Of a stretch of DNA of 6,678 nt, positions 4,750-6,678 are shown piece by piece. Position 1 is the first letter of the stretch. Each line of letters starts with the position of its first letter. The notes beneath the pieces were generated by a model. It saw only the letters and a list, made by a program, of their open reading frames with translations. It had not been told where the DNA came from and did no database searches. The translations under genes and the position numbers were made by a program. Source of the stretch: Myxococcales bacterium. Its GTDB lineage: Bacteria; Myxococcota_A; Polyangia; Haliangiales; J016. The stretch is taken from assembly GCA_014238595.1 (NCBI GenBank), contig JABAAV010000047.1, forward strand, positions 1 through 6,678, written 5' to 3'.

Positions 4750-6678
4750 ATGGACAATCAACTACAGACTATTATTAATACAAAAAAACAATGTCAGGTT
4801 TATAGTGCGTTAGATGTTTTTACAGGGAGATTAGTCGCCCAACTTAACAAACAACAGGACAATACGATCGTGGTGATTACAGCCGATGAAACGAGTGCCC
4901 GTCAAACAGCTTCTGACATTGCTTGTTTTACATCGCAACAGTCTGTCTTGCATATTGAAACACTCCATATCTCACCATACACCTCTGTATTACCCAGTCC
5001 GCTAACGATGCAACCTCGTATGAAAGCATTGTTCTCGTTATATCATCACCAATCTCCAGCCATTCTTGTTCTTTCGGTGGCGTCACTCATTAAAAAAACA
5101 CTACCGAAACAGGCCTTTGACGAATTATCAAAACGATTAATCATCAACCAAGAAGTCTCTCTTGACGATCTTTCAACACAGCTTGTTTCTGGTGGATATA
5201 CCAAAAGCACACTGGTGACCGATCCGGGAATATTTGCCATCCGCGGCAATATTATCGATGTTTTCCCTTCGTTTTATCAACACCCTATCCGCATTGAACT
5301 GTTTGCTGATTATGTTGAAACGATCCGAAGCTTTGACATCCACACACAACGCACCATTGAATTATTAGATAAAATTATCATGCACCCTGTCACAGAAGCT
5401 GTATGTACTGACTATGAGGGTATTCGTAAACGTATTCTTCATGCAGCAGACATCGTCTCTCAATCATCGAAAAAAACGAATCATATTTTATCACGCATCA
5501 CCAACGAACCTGTGACCTATGGATTAATACCTTCTTTGCATCGAACATTAGACCCTATCGCTCATTATTTCCCTGAAAATTACTCACTCATCTTACACAA
5601 CAGTGCGGCTATACTACGCAGTTATCATAGCTTGTTCGAAAAAGCACATCGAGAATATCAACAACAAATACATACGCATGATCTCGCCTTTGCGCCTGAA
5701 GATCATTACATAACCGAGCAACAATGGGACAGGTTGCTTCAACAGGCACAACAAGAAATCCATATCCACCATGAACCTTCTTCTGAAGATTGCGTTGTCA
5801 TACAAACAGATGATTTAGTGCTTTTACGCAATGAGATTTCCAAAAATAGACATCGCCCAATGCAACAAGAATCATCCTCGTTGATCAAGCCCTTAATTCA
5901 ACAACTAAAAAATTGGCACGATTACAAAATGTTGATTGTGATCAATGATAAAAATCTAAGCAAAAAAATTGTCGGGCTATTGAACACCGAATCAATAGAA
6001 GTTGTTCAACATCAATCATCTGATGATCTCGAAATGTTGTTAGACAATAACCATGTGTTAGTCCATGGAACATTGAGTCAAGGAGGTGTCATTCATGATG
6101 AACGATTAATTCTTCTTACGGAGAAAGATTTTTTTGGCACAACAATCCCTAAAACACGTGCCAAAAAAGTACAATCCATTCAAGAAACGTTCCTCAAACC
6201 ACTCTCTGATTTTTCAATCCTAAAATCTGGTGATTATCTTGTACATAAGATCCATGGGATTGGTGTTTATCAAGGCATTGCAGAACATCCTTCCAAGGAG
6301 TATCAACAAGAATTATTACAAGTCGATTATGCAGACGGCATTCTCTATATTCCCTTGTATCAACTCAGTTGTGTTGAGCGATATGTTGGCACAACCAATA
6401 TCCCCATTCCATTAGATAAACTCGGTGGTGCTACATGGGCAGCTAAGCAAACGCGGGTACGACAAGAGGTACAACATCTCGCCGAAATATTATTACAGCT
6501 TTATTCAAAACGACATTCGGCAGAAGGACATAGATTCACGACACACAATGACATGTTCACTCAATTCGAAGCTAATTTTCCTTTTGAAGAAACCTATGAT
6601 CAAAAGCAAGCCATTGAAGATGTCATCAATGATATGGAAAGTTCAAAACCAACCGATCGCATGATTTGCGGTGATGTC
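4750..6678 (+). CDS. mfd: Transcription-repair coupling factor Mfd (3'-truncated by window)
   Basis: The first 643 codons of Mfd, with no stop before the right edge; the family is about 1,150 residues long. Mfd pushes stalled RNA polymerase off damaged DNA and recruits UvrA for nucleotide excision repair. Visible parts in order: the UvrB-like N-terminal module (about 1-300), including SPYTSVLPSP (78-87) and DPGIFAIRGNIIDVFP (158-173); a poorly conserved linker region (about 300-490); the RNA polymerase interaction domain (about 493-560) with GDYLVHKIHGIGVY and LQVDYADGILYIP; KLGGATWAAKQTRVRQEV (557 on); and the start of the RecG-like translocase with ETYDQKQAIEDVI, ending at RMICGDV. The next residues should be the Walker A loop, so the motor lies beyond the window. 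ATG 4750 is the only standard start after the stop at 4705-4707. No Shine-Dalgarno sequence is present; TATTAA (4736-4741) lies 8 bases upstream. Confidence 0.95.
   Translation, partial: MDNQLQTIINTKKQCQVYSALDVFTGRLVAQLNKQQDNTIVVITADETSARQTASDIACFTSQQSVLHIETLHISPYTSVLPSPLTMQPRMKALFSLYHHQSPAILVLSVASLIKKTLPKQAFDELSKRLIINQEVSLDDLSTQLVSGGYTKSTLVTDPGIFAIRGNIIDVFPSFYQHPIRIELFADYVETIRSFDIHTQRTIELLDKIIMHPVTEAVCTDYEGIRKRILHAADIVSQSSKKTNHILSRITNEPVTYGLIPSLHRTLDPIAHYFPENYSLILHNSAAILRSYHSLFEKAHREYQQQIHTHDLAFAPEDHYITEQQWDRLLQQAQQEIHIHHEPSSEDCVVIQTDDLVLLRNEISKNRHRPMQQESSSLIKPLIQQLKNWHDYKMLIVINDKNLSKKIVGLLNTESIEVVQHQSSDDLEMLLDNNHVLVHGTLSQGGVIHDERLILLTEKDFFGTTIPKTRAKKVQSIQETFLKPLSDFSILKSGDYLVHKIHGIGVYQGIAEHPSKEYQQELLQVDYADGILYIPLYQLSCVERYVGTTNIPIPLDKLGGATWAAKQTRVRQEVQHLAEILLQLYSKRHSAEGHRFTTHNDMFTQFEANFPFEETYDQKQAIEDVINDMESSKPTDRMICGDV
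6130..6168. repeat. Perfect 11-base inverted repeat inside mfd
   Basis: TTTTTTGGCAC (6130-6140) and GTGCCAAAAAA (6158-6168) are exact reverse complements separated by 17 bases. In mRNA they could form a hairpin with five G-C or A-U pairs nearest the loop and six U-A pairs at the base. The bases encode DFFGTT and TRAKKVQ of Mfd, so protein coding explains part of the sequence. It is not a normal terminator because translation continues through it. Confidence 0.55.

Noticed and set aside
6230..6664. Two plus-strand frames near the right edge
   Set aside because: They are out of frame with mfd, whose conserved polymerase-interaction and translocase segments occupy the same bases.

Overview
The window is a chromosomal stretch of a low-GC bacterium (about 40% GC, judged by eye). 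It carries five complete recognisable protein genes, one gene cut off at each edge, and one very small candidate gene. There are no RNA genes, insertion sequences, CRISPR arrays or phage genes. The lineage is uncertain. The RNase H (N-terminal block beginning MPWKR, core motif VLTKxWKAKAN) and the biotin carrier recall deltaproteobacterial, especially Myxococcota, proteins that I know from memory. The low GC would then point to an atypical or reduced-genome relative. This is an inference from recalled similarity, not from a search.

Layout, left to right: the N-terminus of a signal-anchored or secreted protein (minus, 79 to the left edge); a roughly 350-base region with no firm gene; an RNase HI-type nuclease with an extra N-terminal domain (plus, 429-1064); a LACTB2-like metallo-beta-lactamase-fold hydrolase (minus, 1061-1912); an ArsA/Get3-family ATPase, here ArsA1 (plus, 1976-2887); a biotin carboxyl carrier protein of the acyl-CoA carboxylase type (minus, 2879-3388); a second ArsA/Get3-family ATPase, here ArsA2 (plus, 3458-4573); a 25-residue, strongly basic mini-ORF (plus, 4635-4712); and the first 643 codons of mfd, the transcription-repair coupling factor (plus, 4750 to the right edge), cut just before its Walker A motif is complete.

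The five central genes alternate strand (+ - + - +), so neighbouring genes cannot share an operon. Convergent neighbours overlap at their stop codons by 4 and 9 bases, and divergent neighbours are separated by only about 60-70 bases. Most starts lack a Shine-Dalgarno sequence. Several have a weak -10-like hexamer 6-8 bases upstream, which raises the possibility of leaderless transcripts.

The most interesting signal is the ArsA pair. The two proteins look like the two halves of an obligate heterodimer of the kind represented by mycobacterial Rv3679/Rv3680. They have complementary P-loop defects: ArsA1 keeps the family's signature lysine but has Arg for the Walker lysine, and ArsA2 keeps the Walker lysine but has Ser for the signature lysine. 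A heterodimer would therefore have one composite complete ATP site and one crippled site. The nearby MBL-fold hydrolase may belong to the same functional neighbourhood, because a similar gene lies near the mycobacterial pair.
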